NCBI GenBank assembly: GCA_038209155.1
Contig: JBBQYA010000010.1
Location: 1-49,240 of the forward strand
Reading direction: 5' to 3'
DNA: 49,240 bases
Source: JBBQYA01 sp038209155
Lineage (GTDB): Bacteria; Bacteroidota; Bacteroidia; Sphingobacteriales; Sphingobacteriaceae
Shown here in pieces: positions 34,977 through 44,224 of the stretch (position 1 is its first letter; each line of letters begins with the position of its first letter). The notes under the pieces were generated by a model that saw only the letters and a list, made by a program, of their open reading frames with translations, had not been told where the DNA came from and made no database searches. Made by a program: the position numbers and the translations under genes.

Positions 34977-35520
34977 TTTTTTTATTAAAAACTTTAGGTA
35001 TGATAGGTAAACCATATTTAACATCTTCATCTTCATAATAATATAAACTCATTTCTCCAGAAGTTTCCACAATAGCTAATCGCAACTGTCCTAAATGTTC
35101 TACATGTTGCATTCTCAATTCTGCAAAAAATTCGTCTTGCGCCATTAATTCTTTCTTAAAATTAGCTAAAGAAAACTTTCCATCACTAATCAAACATAAT
35201 GGATTACCTTCTATCATTGTCTCTACGGTTTTACTTTTAGAAACTAATAAAACAATCAATCGATAAATTAATGCAATCGATAAAAAAGCAGTTATGGACA
35301 TCAAAATTCCAATTTCTTCATAAATCATTGGATCTCCAGCAGATGATCCTAAAGAAATCATAATAGCCATTTCAAAAACAGATAATTGCTTTACACCTCT
35401 TTTACCCAATATTCTAAGTGCAACTAATAACACAAAAAACATAATTATAGATCGTAATGCTATATGAGGTAAAAACGAAAATCCATTTTCGCCAACCATT
35501 AGTTTGTGTAAATAATCCAT
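34972..35520 (-). CDS. DUF421 (YetF/YcaP-like) membrane protein
   Basis: A 182-residue protein with three N-terminal hydrophobic segments: 'LRSIIMFFVLLVALRILGKR' with the family's R-I-x-G-K-R, 'LSVFEMAIMISLGSSAGDPM', and 'ILMSITAFLSIALIYRLIVL'. A cytoplasmic DUF421 domain follows ('VETMIEGNPLCLISDGKFSL', then 'MAQDEFFAELRMQHVEHLGQ'). Function is unknown; YetF-type proteins are linked to membrane stress and spore biology in other phyla. It ends at KKK in a poly-A run that abuts the protease remnant, but the length is normal for the family. Confidence 0.88.
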   Translation of the reverse strand: MDYLHKLMVGENGFSFLPHIALRSIIMFFVLLVALRILGKRGVKQLSVFEMAIMISLGSSAGDPMIYEEIGILMSITAFLSIALIYRLIVLLVSKSKTVETMIEGNPLCLISDGKFSLANFKKELMAQDEFFAELRMQHVEHLGQLRLAIVETSGEMSLYYYEDEDVKYGLPIIPKVFNKKK

Positions 35521-35636
35521 CCTATTTTAGTATTATTTAAAAAGCAAAACATAAAAAAGAATAATAAATTTGATTTAAAAGTCTACCATTTTTTGGTGCA
35601 AAATATGCTTGAAGATGGTAGTTAAAATTTTTAATT

Positions 35637-36203
35637 ATGAACTATAAAAATATTCAAACTCTTGTTTTAAGAATCCTTTTTGTATCAATCTTATTTGTTT
35701 TTAATGGATGTGTTACAAAAAATGAACCTTTACAAACGGTTTCGTCTGTTGATTTGAAAAAGTATGTAGGAAAATGGTTTGAAATTTCTTCTTTCCCACA
35801 GAGATTTCAGAAAGGATGTAATTGTACTACAGCAGATTATGAAATAACAGATAAGGATTATGTGAAAGTCACAAATTCTTGTCGCTTAGATTCTGTGAAC
35901 GGAAAATTAAAAATTGCAGATGGTAAAGCTTTTGTAGTGGAAAATTCTAATAATTCTAAATTGAAAGTACAATTTTTTTGGCCTTTTAAAGGAGATTATT
36001 GGATCATTGATTTGGGCGAAAATTATGAATATGCAGTTATTGGAAATGAAGGTAGAGAATATTTATGGATATTATCTAGAAATGCTAGTATGGAAACTTC
36101 AATGTATGATTCAATTTTAGTTAGAGCTAAAGCAAAAGGTTTTGACATTAATAAATTGGTAATTACGAATCAAGAATGCAATAAAAACTTAGGGAAGAAA
36201 TAA
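35637..36203 (+). CDS. Lipocalin-family outer-membrane lipoprotein (Blc-like)
   Basis: A 188-residue lipoprotein: signal peptide with lipobox FNGC near residues 22-25, then 'DLKKYVGKWFEISSFPQRFQ' carrying the lipocalin G-x-W motif, 'KGCNCTTADYEITDKDYVKV' and 'ENYEYAVIGNEGREYLWILS', both conserved blocks of bacterial lipocalin Blc. It probably binds lysophospholipid or fatty acid at the outer membrane. It overlaps the converging M50-like gene by 15 bp. Confidence 0.93.
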   Translation: MNYKNIQTLVLRILFVSILFVFNGCVTKNEPLQTVSSVDLKKYVGKWFEISSFPQRFQKGCNCTTADYEITDKDYVKVTNSCRLDSVNGKLKIADGKAFVVENSNNSKLKVQFFWPFKGDYWIIDLGENYEYAVIGNEGREYLWILSRNASMETSMYDSILVRAKAKGFDINKLVITNQECNKNLGKK

Positions 36204-36851
36204 TAATATACTTAAATAAGAAGTATAAAGAGACACAAGTAAAAATAAGCCAGCCCAAAAAATGGAAGGTATTCCTGTAGTCTGATATAAAATGCGCGCA
36301 TCTCCAGATTGAGCAGGGTTTTTGAGTGATAAATAAAATACAGTAAATGATTTGATTATGTTTTCTAAAAAAAGTATTGCACTAAAAAATATGCTTAATA
36401 CTTGCAAGTGGAAAAAATCTTTTTGGTAAAGTACAAATCCTGATAAACAGGTAAAAATAATTAGCCAAACTATTCCATATTTATTTCTAACCCATAATAA
36501 TAAGTTGGTGGAAGCTATTATTAATAATATAATTAAAAGCATTTCATATCTAATGTTTTTGATAAGCCATACAGAAAAAAAGCTAAAAAAGGCTGATAAT
36601 GGATAGCCAGCAATTACGATGATAAAAGTTGCTAAGGAATTAGTTGTTGCAGTTTTTGCAATTCCAGAAGTGTCGTGAAATAAATCAATAGAAATAATTT
36701 TTGAACTACTAATTATTGCTGCAAATGCGTGCGCAGTTTCATGTATCATGGTATAAAGTACACAAAGCATTTTTCCTAAAATTGGTAACCTACTTGCTAT
36801 GAAAGCACAAAGGATTATTCCGTAAAAAATTGTGTTGTCAATCGTGCTCAT
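36189..36851 (-). CDS. M50-family-like membrane metalloprotease
   Basis: A 220-residue membrane protein with about six hydrophobic segments. The zinc motif HExxH is present as 'TMIHETAHAFAAIISSSKII', and 'FIIVIAGYPLSAFFSFFSVW' later fits the second half of the family. The pattern matches the M50B-like group. It may cleave membrane-embedded substrates, but no substrate is known and the canonical second-helix N/D-P-x-G motif is not obvious (AGYP instead), so activity is uncertain. Confidence 0.75.
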   Translation of the reverse strand: MSTIDNTIFYGIILCAFIASRLPILGKMLCVLYTMIHETAHAFAAIISSSKIISIDLFHDTSGIAKTATTNSLATFIIVIAGYPLSAFFSFFSVWLIKNIRYEMLLIILLIIASTNLLLWVRNKYGIVWLIIFTCLSGFVLYQKDFFHLQVLSIFFSAILFLENIIKSFTVFYLSLKNPAQSGDARILYQTTGIPSIFWAGLFLLVSLYTSYLSILLFLP

Positions 36852-36901
36852 TTCTCAAACATAAAAAAACCTTGTGTAGCTTTAGCTTTCTTTAATTCAA
36901 A

Positions 36902-38179
36902 ATGACACAATTATTACCATTAGCTGAAAGATTACGACCCAAATTATTAAAAGATTATATTGGACAAGAGCATTTGGTAGGTCCAAATGGAGTTTTAAGC
37001 AAATCAATTTTAGCTGGAAATCTTCCCTCTTTACTACTTTGGGGACCTCCAGGTGTAGGAAAAACTACTTTAGCTAATATTATTGCCAAGGAATTGAAGC
37101 GCACATTTTACTCTTTAAGTGCCATAAATTCTGGAGTAAAAGATGTACGAGAAGTGATAGAAAAAGCAGCTTCTAATGATATATTCATAAATAAACCCAT
37201 ATTATTTATTGATGAAATACACCGTTTCAGTAAGTCTCAGCAAGATTCTCTATTGGGTGCTGTAGAAAGAGGCATTATCACTTTAATAGGAGCAACAACA
37301 GAAAACCCATCATTTGAAGTTATTTCTGCATTACTTTCCAGGTGTCAAGTTTATATTTTACAACCTTTGACAGAAACACATTTAATTAAAATGTTGAATG
37401 TTGCAATGAAAGAAGATGAATATCTGTTATCTCGAAAAATAGAATTAAAAGAAACAGAAGCATTAATCAGATTATCTGGTGGAGATGGCAGAAAATTATT
37501 AAATATTTTTGAATTGCTCGTAAATTCTAGTTTATCAAAAAAAGTAATTATAACGGATGAGTTAGTACAAAAACAAGTACAACAAAATATTGCTTTGTAT
37601 GATAAAACGGGTGAGCAACATTATGATATCATTTCAGCATTTATTAAAAGTATTCGCGGAAGTGATCCAAACGGCGCTGTTTACTGGTTGGCGAGAATGC
37701 TGGCAGGAGGTGAGGATGTTTTATTTATAGCCAGAAGGATGTTGATTTTAGCATCAGAAGATATTGGATTAGCAAATCCTACAGCATTGGTTATGGCAAA
37801 TAATTGTTTCCAAGCTGTGAATGTAATTGGAATGCCAGAAGCTAGAATTATACTTTCACAAACTGTGATATATCTAGCAACCTCTGCAAAAAGTAATGCA
37901 TCTTATTTAGCAATTAATGAGGCAATGGAATTAGTAAACCAAACAGGAAATGCACCCGTTCCTTTGCATTTAAGAAATGCGCCAACAAAATTTATGAAGA
38001 ATCTCGGCTACGGAAAGAATTACGATTATTCTCATCAAAATAGTGGAAATTTTGCTGCTCAAGAGTATCTTCCAGAATCAGTAGCTGGAAAGAAATTGTT
38101 TGATCCTGGAAATAATCCACGAGAAAATGAAATTCGTAAACAATTAAAATCATGGTGGAACGAGAAGTATAATTATTGA
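36902..38179 (+). CDS. rarA: Replication-associated recombination protein RarA
   Basis: A 425-residue AAA+ protein: 'LAERLRPKLLKDYIGQEHLV', Walker A GPPGVGKT at residues 48-55, Walker B 'LFIDEIHRFSKSQQDSLLGA', sensor 'IGATTENPSFEV', and C-terminal 'SAFIKSIRGSDPNGAVYWLA' and 'ARRMLILASEDIGLANP', all RarA/MgsA blocks. It acts at stalled replication forks. The gene is divergent from the M50-like gene with a 50-bp spacer. Confidence 0.96.
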   Translation: MTQLLPLAERLRPKLLKDYIGQEHLVGPNGVLSKSILAGNLPSLLLWGPPGVGKTTLANIIAKELKRTFYSLSAINSGVKDVREVIEKAASNDIFINKPILFIDEIHRFSKSQQDSLLGAVERGIITLIGATTENPSFEVISALLSRCQVYILQPLTETHLIKMLNVAMKEDEYLLSRKIELKETEALIRLSGGDGRKLLNIFELLVNSSLSKKVIITDELVQKQVQQNIALYDKTGEQHYDIISAFIKSIRGSDPNGAVYWLARMLAGGEDVLFIARRMLILASEDIGLANPTALVMANNCFQAVNVIGMPEARIILSQTVIYLATSAKSNASYLAINEAMELVNQTGNAPVPLHLRNAPTKFMKNLGYGKNYDYSHQNSGNFAAQEYLPESVAGKKLFDPGNNPRENEIRKQLKSWWNEKYNY

Positions 38180-38523
38180 ATTTCTAATGAAAAGTTCAAC
38201 TTATAGTTCAGAAGTAGGTTTTTTTTGCGCAAAGAAAAATTCTTTTAAACATTCTATAATTTATCTCTACAGTTTTTTATTTATAGAATTAGAGTTAAGA
38301 ATAGAACAGAAGAAAAAACCATCAAATTTATAAGATTATAATTACTGGAAGGTTAAAATAATTGCTTACAAAGGTCTTTTTGCAACAAATGGATCACATG
38401 AAAACTAAGCATTTTTTGATTTCAATGGAATCGCACTCCCCATCTTAGATGAAATGAATGATTATTAAAACGGAAAATTCTTTATTGGCACATAATTCAA
38501 TGATTATTTATAACATTTGCTGA
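38180..38523. other. Spacer with a possible decayed reading frame
   Basis: The 344-bp gap between rarA and the ABC exporter holds no intact gene. Between about 38331 and 38467 on the plus strand one frame reads DYNYWKVKIIAYKGLFATN, then GSHEN, stop, AFFDFNGIALPILDEMNDY, stop. The protein-like composition on both sides of a single TAA suggests a remnant, but no family was recognised. Confidence 0.3.
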
Positions 38524-40347
38524 ATGAACACCTTTTACCGGATTCTATCTTTTGCGAAACCATTTGGAAGATTTGTACCCTCTTATGCAATTTATTCACT
38601 GTTAGCGGTTGTATTTGGATTAGCGAATTTTACTTTAATCATACCACTTTTAAATGTCTTATTTGAAACTAAAACTATCCTAGAAGTAAGCCAACCGACA
38701 TTTTCTCTTTCGGTAAGCTATTTTAAAGATCTTTTTAATTACGGTTTTTATACATTTTCTACAAATTATGGAAAATCTGGAGCCTTGCAATTCGTATGCG
38801 GGATTATTTTAGTTTCTGTTTTATTAGCCAATTTATTCAAATATCTTACCCAAAGAGTTTTAGCAAGATTGAGAGTTTATGTAGTTCAAAATGTTCGTAA
38901 AGATTTATTTGAAAAAATTAATTCTTTGCATTTGGGCTATTTTCAAAGTCGTAAAAAAGGAGATGTAATGTCTACAATGAGTAATGATGTAAATGAAATA
39001 GAAAACTCAATTGTAAGCAGCATACAGGTAATATTTAGAGATCCGCCATTATTAATTGGTTATATTATTCTTTTATTTATTATGTCGGTGAAGCTTACTT
39101 TATTTACATTAATTATTTTACCACTTTCTGGTTTAATTATTAGCAGAATTACAAAATCATTAAAAAAGAATTCAAAAAAAGGACAGCAATACTTAGGAAA
39201 TATACTATCTATTATGGACGAAACCTTGTCTGGAATTAGAATTATAAAAGGTTTCAACGCACAAGAATATATTTCCAAAAAATTTGAAGTTGAGAATTCA
39301 AATTATAGTTATGTTCTAAAAAAAATGTTGAACAGAAAAGAATTAGCATCTCCACTTTCTGAATTATTAGGAGTCGCAGTTGTAGTGGGAATATTATTGT
39401 ATGGAGGACAATTAGTTTTAGAAAACAGATCAGAACTATCGGCAAGTGAGTTTTTAGGATATATAATTATTTATTCTCAAGTTTTGAATCCATTAAAAAA
39501 CATCTCTAATGCAGTTTCAAATATTCAAAGGGGCATAGTCGCAGGAGAGCGAGTCTTGGAAATTATAGATATAAAAAACGAAATTGAAGACTCCCCTAAT
39601 GCAATTGAAATTCAATCTTTTCAAAACAATATTCATTTTAACGGTGTAAGTTTTAAATACGAAAATGATTTTGTTTTAAAAAATATAAACTTAAAAATAC
39701 CCAAAGGTAAAATGTATGCTTTGGTCGGACAATCGGGAGCTGGAAAATCTACTTTAGCAGATTTAGTACCCAGATTTTATGATGTAAGCGAAGGAGAATT
39801 ATTGGTAGATTCTTTAAATGTTAAAAATTTAAAATTAAATAGTTTAATTAATTTAATTGGAATTGTAACTCAGCATCCTATTTTATTTAATGATACAATT
39901 AGGAATAATATCGCCTTTAATTTGGAAAATGCAAGTCAAGAAGAAATAGAAAATGCGGCGAAAATTGCCAATGCTCACCAATTTATTATGGAAATGCCTT
40001 TGGGATATGAAACCAATATTGGAGATCGAGGAGATAAATTATCTGGTGGACAAAGACAAAGAATTTCTATTGCCAGAGCTGTTTTAAAAAACCCACCGAT
40101 ATTGATTTTGGATGAGGCTACATCTGCATTGGACACAGAATCAGAGCGTTTAGTACAGGAAGCATTGTTTAATCTTATGAAAAATCGAACCTCCTTAGTT
40201 ATAGCTCATCGACTTTCGACTATTCAACATGCCGATCAAATAATTGTAATGCAAAAAGGTGAAATCATTGAGCAAGGAAATCATCAGGAATTAACCTTGC
40301 TTGGCGGGATGTACAAAAAATTAAGCGACTTACAAACCTTTGATTAA
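38524..40347 (+). CDS. ABC exporter, MsbA-like (fused permease-ATPase)
   Basis: A 607-residue half-transporter. An N-terminal membrane domain of six helices (residues about 18-330) contains 'LHLGYFQSRKKGDVMSTMSN'. The ATPase domain follows with Walker A GQSGAGKST (residues ~402-410), signature 'LSGGQRQRISIARAV', Walker B 'ILILDEATSALD' and the H-loop 'LVIAHRLSTIQHAD'. It probably works as a homodimer exporting lipid or drug-like substrates; MsbA-type lipid A flipping is likely by family, but no neighbour confirms it. Confidence 0.92.
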   Translation: MNTFYRILSFAKPFGRFVPSYAIYSLLAVVFGLANFTLIIPLLNVLFETKTILEVSQPTFSLSVSYFKDLFNYGFYTFSTNYGKSGALQFVCGIILVSVLLANLFKYLTQRVLARLRVYVVQNVRKDLFEKINSLHLGYFQSRKKGDVMSTMSNDVNEIENSIVSSIQVIFRDPPLLIGYIILLFIMSVKLTLFTLIILPLSGLIISRITKSLKKNSKKGQQYLGNILSIMDETLSGIRIIKGFNAQEYISKKFEVENSNYSYVLKKMLNRKELASPLSELLGVAVVVGILLYGGQLVLENRSELSASEFLGYIIIYSQVLNPLKNISNAVSNIQRGIVAGERVLEIIDIKNEIEDSPNAIEIQSFQNNIHFNGVSFKYENDFVLKNINLKIPKGKMYALVGQSGAGKSTLADLVPRFYDVSEGELLVDSLNVKNLKLNSLINLIGIVTQHPILFNDTIRNNIAFNLENASQEEIENAAKIANAHQFIMEMPLGYETNIGDRGDKLSGGQRQRISIARAVLKNPPILILDEATSALDTESERLVQEALFNLMKNRTSLVIAHRLSTIQHADQIIVMQKGEIIEQGNHQELTLLGGMYKKLSDLQTFD

Positions 40348-40360
40348 TAAAAAATAATTA

Positions 40361-40392
40361 AAAAAAAAGCCAACTAAATAGAATGGCTTTTT
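40361..40392. terminator. Bidirectional terminator between converging genes
   Basis: AAAAGCCA pairs with TGGCTTTT across an 11-base loop, with an A run before and a T run after, so it can end transcripts from both the ABC exporter (plus) and the ABC-F gene (minus). Confidence 0.8.
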
Positions 40393-40406
40393 CATTTTAT
40401 TTTTAA

Positions 40407-42068
40407 TTATCCCTCGTGATCCATTAATTCTAATTCACGTTTTACAGCCGTATATTTACTATACAATGCTTCACGCTGTAATTTTACTTGTTCACTATTT
40501 ACAAATTCATCATAGCTTACTGCTTTATCAATAATTCCAACGGGCGTTATTTCTATAATTCTATTCGCTATTGTTTCTACAAATTGCAAATCGTGGGATT
40601 TAAATAAAACGGTTCCTTTAAATTCAACCAAACTATTATTTAATGCAACAATAGATTCCATATCTAAGTGATTCGTAGGCTCATCCATAATTAATAAATT
40701 AGGACTTAACAACATCATTTTACTCAGCATACAACGAACTTTTTCTCCCCCAGAAAGCACTTTGCTGCTCTTCAAAGCTTCTTCGCCACTGAATAGCATT
40801 CTACCCAAAAATCCACGTACAAAAGATTCATCTTTGTCTACAGAATATTCTCGAAGCCAGTCCACTAAATTATTATCAGCTTTGAAAAATGAAGAATTTT
40901 CTTTTGGAAAATAAGCTGGAGTAATCGTTTGTCCCCATTTAAATTCACCAGAATCAGCCATTTTTTCTTTCATCAGCACATCAAAAAAAGTAGAAACGGC
41001 TAAATCATCTTTTCCAATAAATGCGATTTTATCTCCTTTGTTGACCATGAAATCTACTTTGTTAAAAAGCACAACTCCATCTTCTATTTTACTTAATTTA
41101 TCGACATTTAATAATTGATCACCAGCTTCTCGCTCAGGTTTGAAATGTATAAATGGATATTTCCGTGTACTAGGCTTTATATCGTCCAAGGTCAGCTTTT
41201 CTAATAGCTTTTTCCTTGATGTTGCTTGTCTTGATTTTGATGCATTTGCACTAAATCTTGCAACAAAAGATTCTAATTCTTTTCTTTTATCCTCTGTTTT
41301 CTTATTTTGATCTGATCGCTGTCGAAGAGCCAGTTGACTGCTTTCATACCAAAATGTATAATTACCTGTGTACAATTGCAATCTACTAAAGTCAATATCG
41401 GCAATGTGTGTACAAACAGCATCTAAAAAATGTCTATCGTGACTTACTACAATCACTAAATTCTTGAAATCTGCTAAAAAGTTTTCTAACCAAAGAATGG
41501 ATTCTAAATCTAAATAATTGGTAGGCTCATCCAATAATAATATATCAGGATTACCAAATATAGCTTGAGCTAAAAGCACTTTTACCTTATCTGCTCCACC
41601 TAAATCACCCATTTTTTGGATGTGCAAAGCTTCCTTAATACCCAATCCACTTAATAATTCAGCTGCTTCACTCTCAGAATTCCAACCATCTAAATCAGCA
41701 AATTCAGCTTCCAAATTAGAAGTTCTAATTCCATCGGCTTCTGTGAAATCAGCTTTTGCGTATAGATTATCTTTTTCTTGCATAATGCTGTAGAGCCTTT
41801 GATGGCCCATAATTACAGTTTGCAACACATCATATTCATCAAATTCAAAATGATTTTGCTTCAAAACGGCCATTCTCGCACCTGGATTAATGCTAACTGT
41901 ACCGCTATTTGGATCTATTTCTCCCGAAAGAATTTTTAAAAATGTCGATTTTCCAGCACCATTAGCACCGATCAAACCATAACAATTGCCGGCTATAAAT
42001 TTTGCATTTACTTCTTCGAAAAGAATGCGTTTGCCATAGCGCAACGTTACATTATTGGTTGTAAGCAT
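40407..42068 (-). CDS. ABC-F protein (YbiT-like) with one degenerate ATP site
   Basis: A 553-residue soluble protein with two ATP-binding domains and no membrane segment; start at MLTTNNVTLRYG (42068) because the longer frame to 42128 adds a non-conserved leader. Domain 1: Walker A GANGAGKST (residues 34-42), signature reduced to LGGADK, Walker B 'DILLLDEPTNYLDL'. Domain 2: Walker A reduced to 'IGKDDLAVSTFF' (Lys missing), intact signature 'LSGGEKVRCML', Walker B 'LLIMDEPTNHLDM'. Between them is the ABC-F linker (ATSRKKLLEKLTLDDIKPST). ABC-F proteins bind the ribosomal E site and adjust translation. The terminus after 'VGIIDKAVSYDEFV' matches YbiT-type proteins. Confidence 0.9.
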   Translation of the reverse strand: MLTTNNVTLRYGKRILFEEVNAKFIAGNCYGLIGANGAGKSTFLKILSGEIDPNSGTVSINPGARMAVLKQNHFEFDEYDVLQTVIMGHQRLYSIMQEKDNLYAKADFTEADGIRTSNLEAEFADLDGWNSESEAAELLSGLGIKEALHIQKMGDLGGADKVKVLLAQAIFGNPDILLLDEPTNYLDLESILWLENFLADFKNLVIVVSHDRHFLDAVCTHIADIDFSRLQLYTGNYTFWYESSQLALRQRSDQNKKTEDKRKELESFVARFSANASKSRQATSRKKLLEKLTLDDIKPSTRKYPFIHFKPEREAGDQLLNVDKLSKIEDGVVLFNKVDFMVNKGDKIAFIGKDDLAVSTFFDVLMKEKMADSGEFKWGQTITPAYFPKENSSFFKADNNLVDWLREYSVDKDESFVRGFLGRMLFSGEEALKSSKVLSGGEKVRCMLSKMMLLSPNLLIMDEPTNHLDMESIVALNNSLVEFKGTVLFKSHDLQFVETIANRIIEITPVGIIDKAVSYDEFVNSEQVKLQREALYSKYTAVKRELELMDHEG

Positions 42069-42128
42069 ATTAAAATTAATTTTTTGAAGCTGCAAAGATA
42101 AGAAAAAGCAGCCAACCATTATTTCCAC

Positions 42129-42571
42129 ATAGAGTTAGGATTGTATTAATTAAATGACCTAAATAGCTTAAAAAAATTTGTCATTTTAAAAGCCTTTGTT
42201 GTTTTTTAAGAATAATAATAAGAACTACCATCCCAATTGCAAATATAAAAGCCACTCCTTAATTTTTTATTTCACAATGGTTAATCCAGTAATTGAGTTT
42301 ATGAAGCGGATTATTATATCCTTTTTATTAATAAAAAGCGATCTCTAACTTCCTTATGGACTATTTCAAATGCAGGAGCATCTCGACAGATAGATTTTAA
42401 TTTCCTAGATTTAAATAAATAAAAATTATAGTTCATCTAGTTGCAGTTTTGTTAATTAAAAATAAATTTTAGTTAATTTTTTCATTCCAAAAATAAAGTA
42501 GTTTTTGATGTAATTTTAAGTGTTGCAAAAGCTGAGGGTCGAAATAAATAAAGAACAATTTCGGCTCGATT
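42129..42571. other. Long spacer before the aldehyde dehydrogenase
   Basis: This gap has no intact gene. On the minus strand around 42176-42259 a short frame reads GVAFIFAIGMVVLIIILKKQ then QRLLK, stop: a hydrophobic helix followed by basic residues, like the membrane segment of a sensor protein. It is preceded immediately by a stop, so it is either a tiny membrane peptide or a remnant. Nothing else stands out. Confidence 0.3.
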
Positions 42572-42604
42572 TTGATTATGTATTTTTACAAAAATAAATC
42601 CTAC

Positions 42605-44011
42605 ATGCCAGAAACAGTTTCAACTATTTTCTTATCCCAACAAGCAAACACTAATTTAATTAAACAATGTACTGCTAAGGAAAGGATTCAAAAACTAAAA
42701 AATTTTAAGTCGAATATTGTGGAAATGGAAGAAGAAATTCTTCAAGCACTATATTTAGATTTAAGGAAATCTAAATTTGAGGCTACTATTACTGAATTGT
42801 CCCCCGTTTATTTAGAAATTAAATTTGCTATAAAAAATTTGGAGGCTTGGATGAAACCAAAAAAGATTTTTGGCGAACTCCAGAATATGCTTAATCAAAA
42901 CAGAATTTATTATGAACCCAAAGGAGTTTGTTTAATTATAGCTCCATGGAATTATCCCTTTCAATTATTAATTGCCCCACTTGTTTCTGCCATAGCCGCT
43001 GGAAATTGCTGCATTTTAGAACCATCGGAAATAAGCTCTGAAACCAGTAAAGTTTTAAAAAGGTTAGTTGATAAAACCTTTTTAGCAAATGAAATAGCCC
43101 TTTTTGAAGGAGATTCCATCCTAGCTACGGAACTTTTAAAATTACCTTTTGACCATATTTTTTATACAGGAAGTACTGCGGTCGGAAAATTAGTAATGGA
43201 AGCAGCGGCTAAAAATCTAACTTCGGTTACCTTGGAATTAGGAGGAAAATCTCCTGCAGTAATTTCAGAAAAGGTGAATGTTGCAAAAGTGGCAGAGACT
43301 ATCATTTGGGGTAAATATATAAATGCTGGCTAAACCTGCATAGCGCCAGATTATATTTTAATACAAGAGAATATAATTTCAGAATTCATTGCTGAATGCA
43401 AAAAAAGTATTTTAATGCAGTTTCCAGATTTGGAAGCTATAAATTATTCTAAAACAGAATATCCTAAAATTATTAGCCAAAAACATTATAAAAGATTACA
43501 ACTATTAACAAATGATGCGATTCTCAAGGGAGCAAAAGCTGAAACAGACTTAGTTTTTGACGATTCAAGTTTATCCATTCATCCAGTTTTACTCTCACAG
43601 GTAAATATAAAATCCAAAATTATGGAAGAAGAAATATTTGGACCTGTTTTACCAATTATTTCCTTTAAAAATATAGAAGAGGCAGCAGATTTTATTCGTA
43701 ATAAACCAAAGCCATTGGCTATGTATATATTCAGTGATGAGGATAAAGAAAAAGAGTTTTTAATAGCCAATACTAGTGCAGGCGGAACGGTAGTCAACAA
43801 TTTATTAATCCAATTTGCTGAAATAAATTTACCTTTTGGAGGTGTAAACAATAGTGGCTTTGGAAGCGCACATGGATATTTTGGATTCAAAACTTTCTCT
43901 CATGAACGTGCTGTAGTATTCCAATCAAAAATTAATTTAACTAGAAGAGTATTTCCTCCATATCATGGAAAAGAGAGAATTTTGAAGTTGTTAAAGTTTT
44001 TTACTGGGTGA
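42605..44011 (+). pseudogene. Class 3-like aldehyde dehydrogenase with an in-frame TAA
   Basis: The frame runs from MPETVSTIFL (42605; an upstream Met at 42572 adds a non-conserved leader) to 44011, 468 residues if the internal stop is read. Motifs: 'IAPWNYPFQLLIAPLVSAIA', 'FYTGSTAVGKLVM', catalytic Glu211 in 'TLELGGKSPAVI', then 'GKYINAG-TAA-TCIAPDY', 'EEEIFGPVLPII' and 'NLPFGGVNNSGFG'. The TAA at 43331-43333 occupies codon 243, where relatives have Gln (CAA) in GQTC, two codons before catalytic Cys245. Both halves are in the same frame and fully conserved. It would oxidise aliphatic or aromatic aldehydes if intact. A nonsense mutation, a sequencing error and readthrough are all possible. 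Confidence 0.9.
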
Positions 44012-44224
44012 GTATTTTAAAAAGCAAATTTTTAGTTAAATGTTATATTTAATGTAAATGAATTTGAAAAAAAGATAATCTGTAAAATTATTTTTAATTC
44101 ATTTTTCGTTTTTAAAATTTGTTTTAATAAAATGAAAATAAACTGTAATTAAATTTGATTAAAAAAAATTATTTCATAAACTATTGACCAAAATATATGT
44201 TCTAAAAGAAATAAATTACATAAA

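Noticed and set aside
42069..42128. Longer N-terminus for the ABC-F protein
   Set aside because: The extra 20 residues are hydrophobic and not part of the conserved domain, while MLTTNNVTLRYG is the usual start.
43331..43333. TAA as a programmed recoding site for selenocysteine or pyrrolysine
   Set aside because: Those use TGA and TAG. The expected residue is Gln, one transition from TAA, and RF1 is encoded in the same window.
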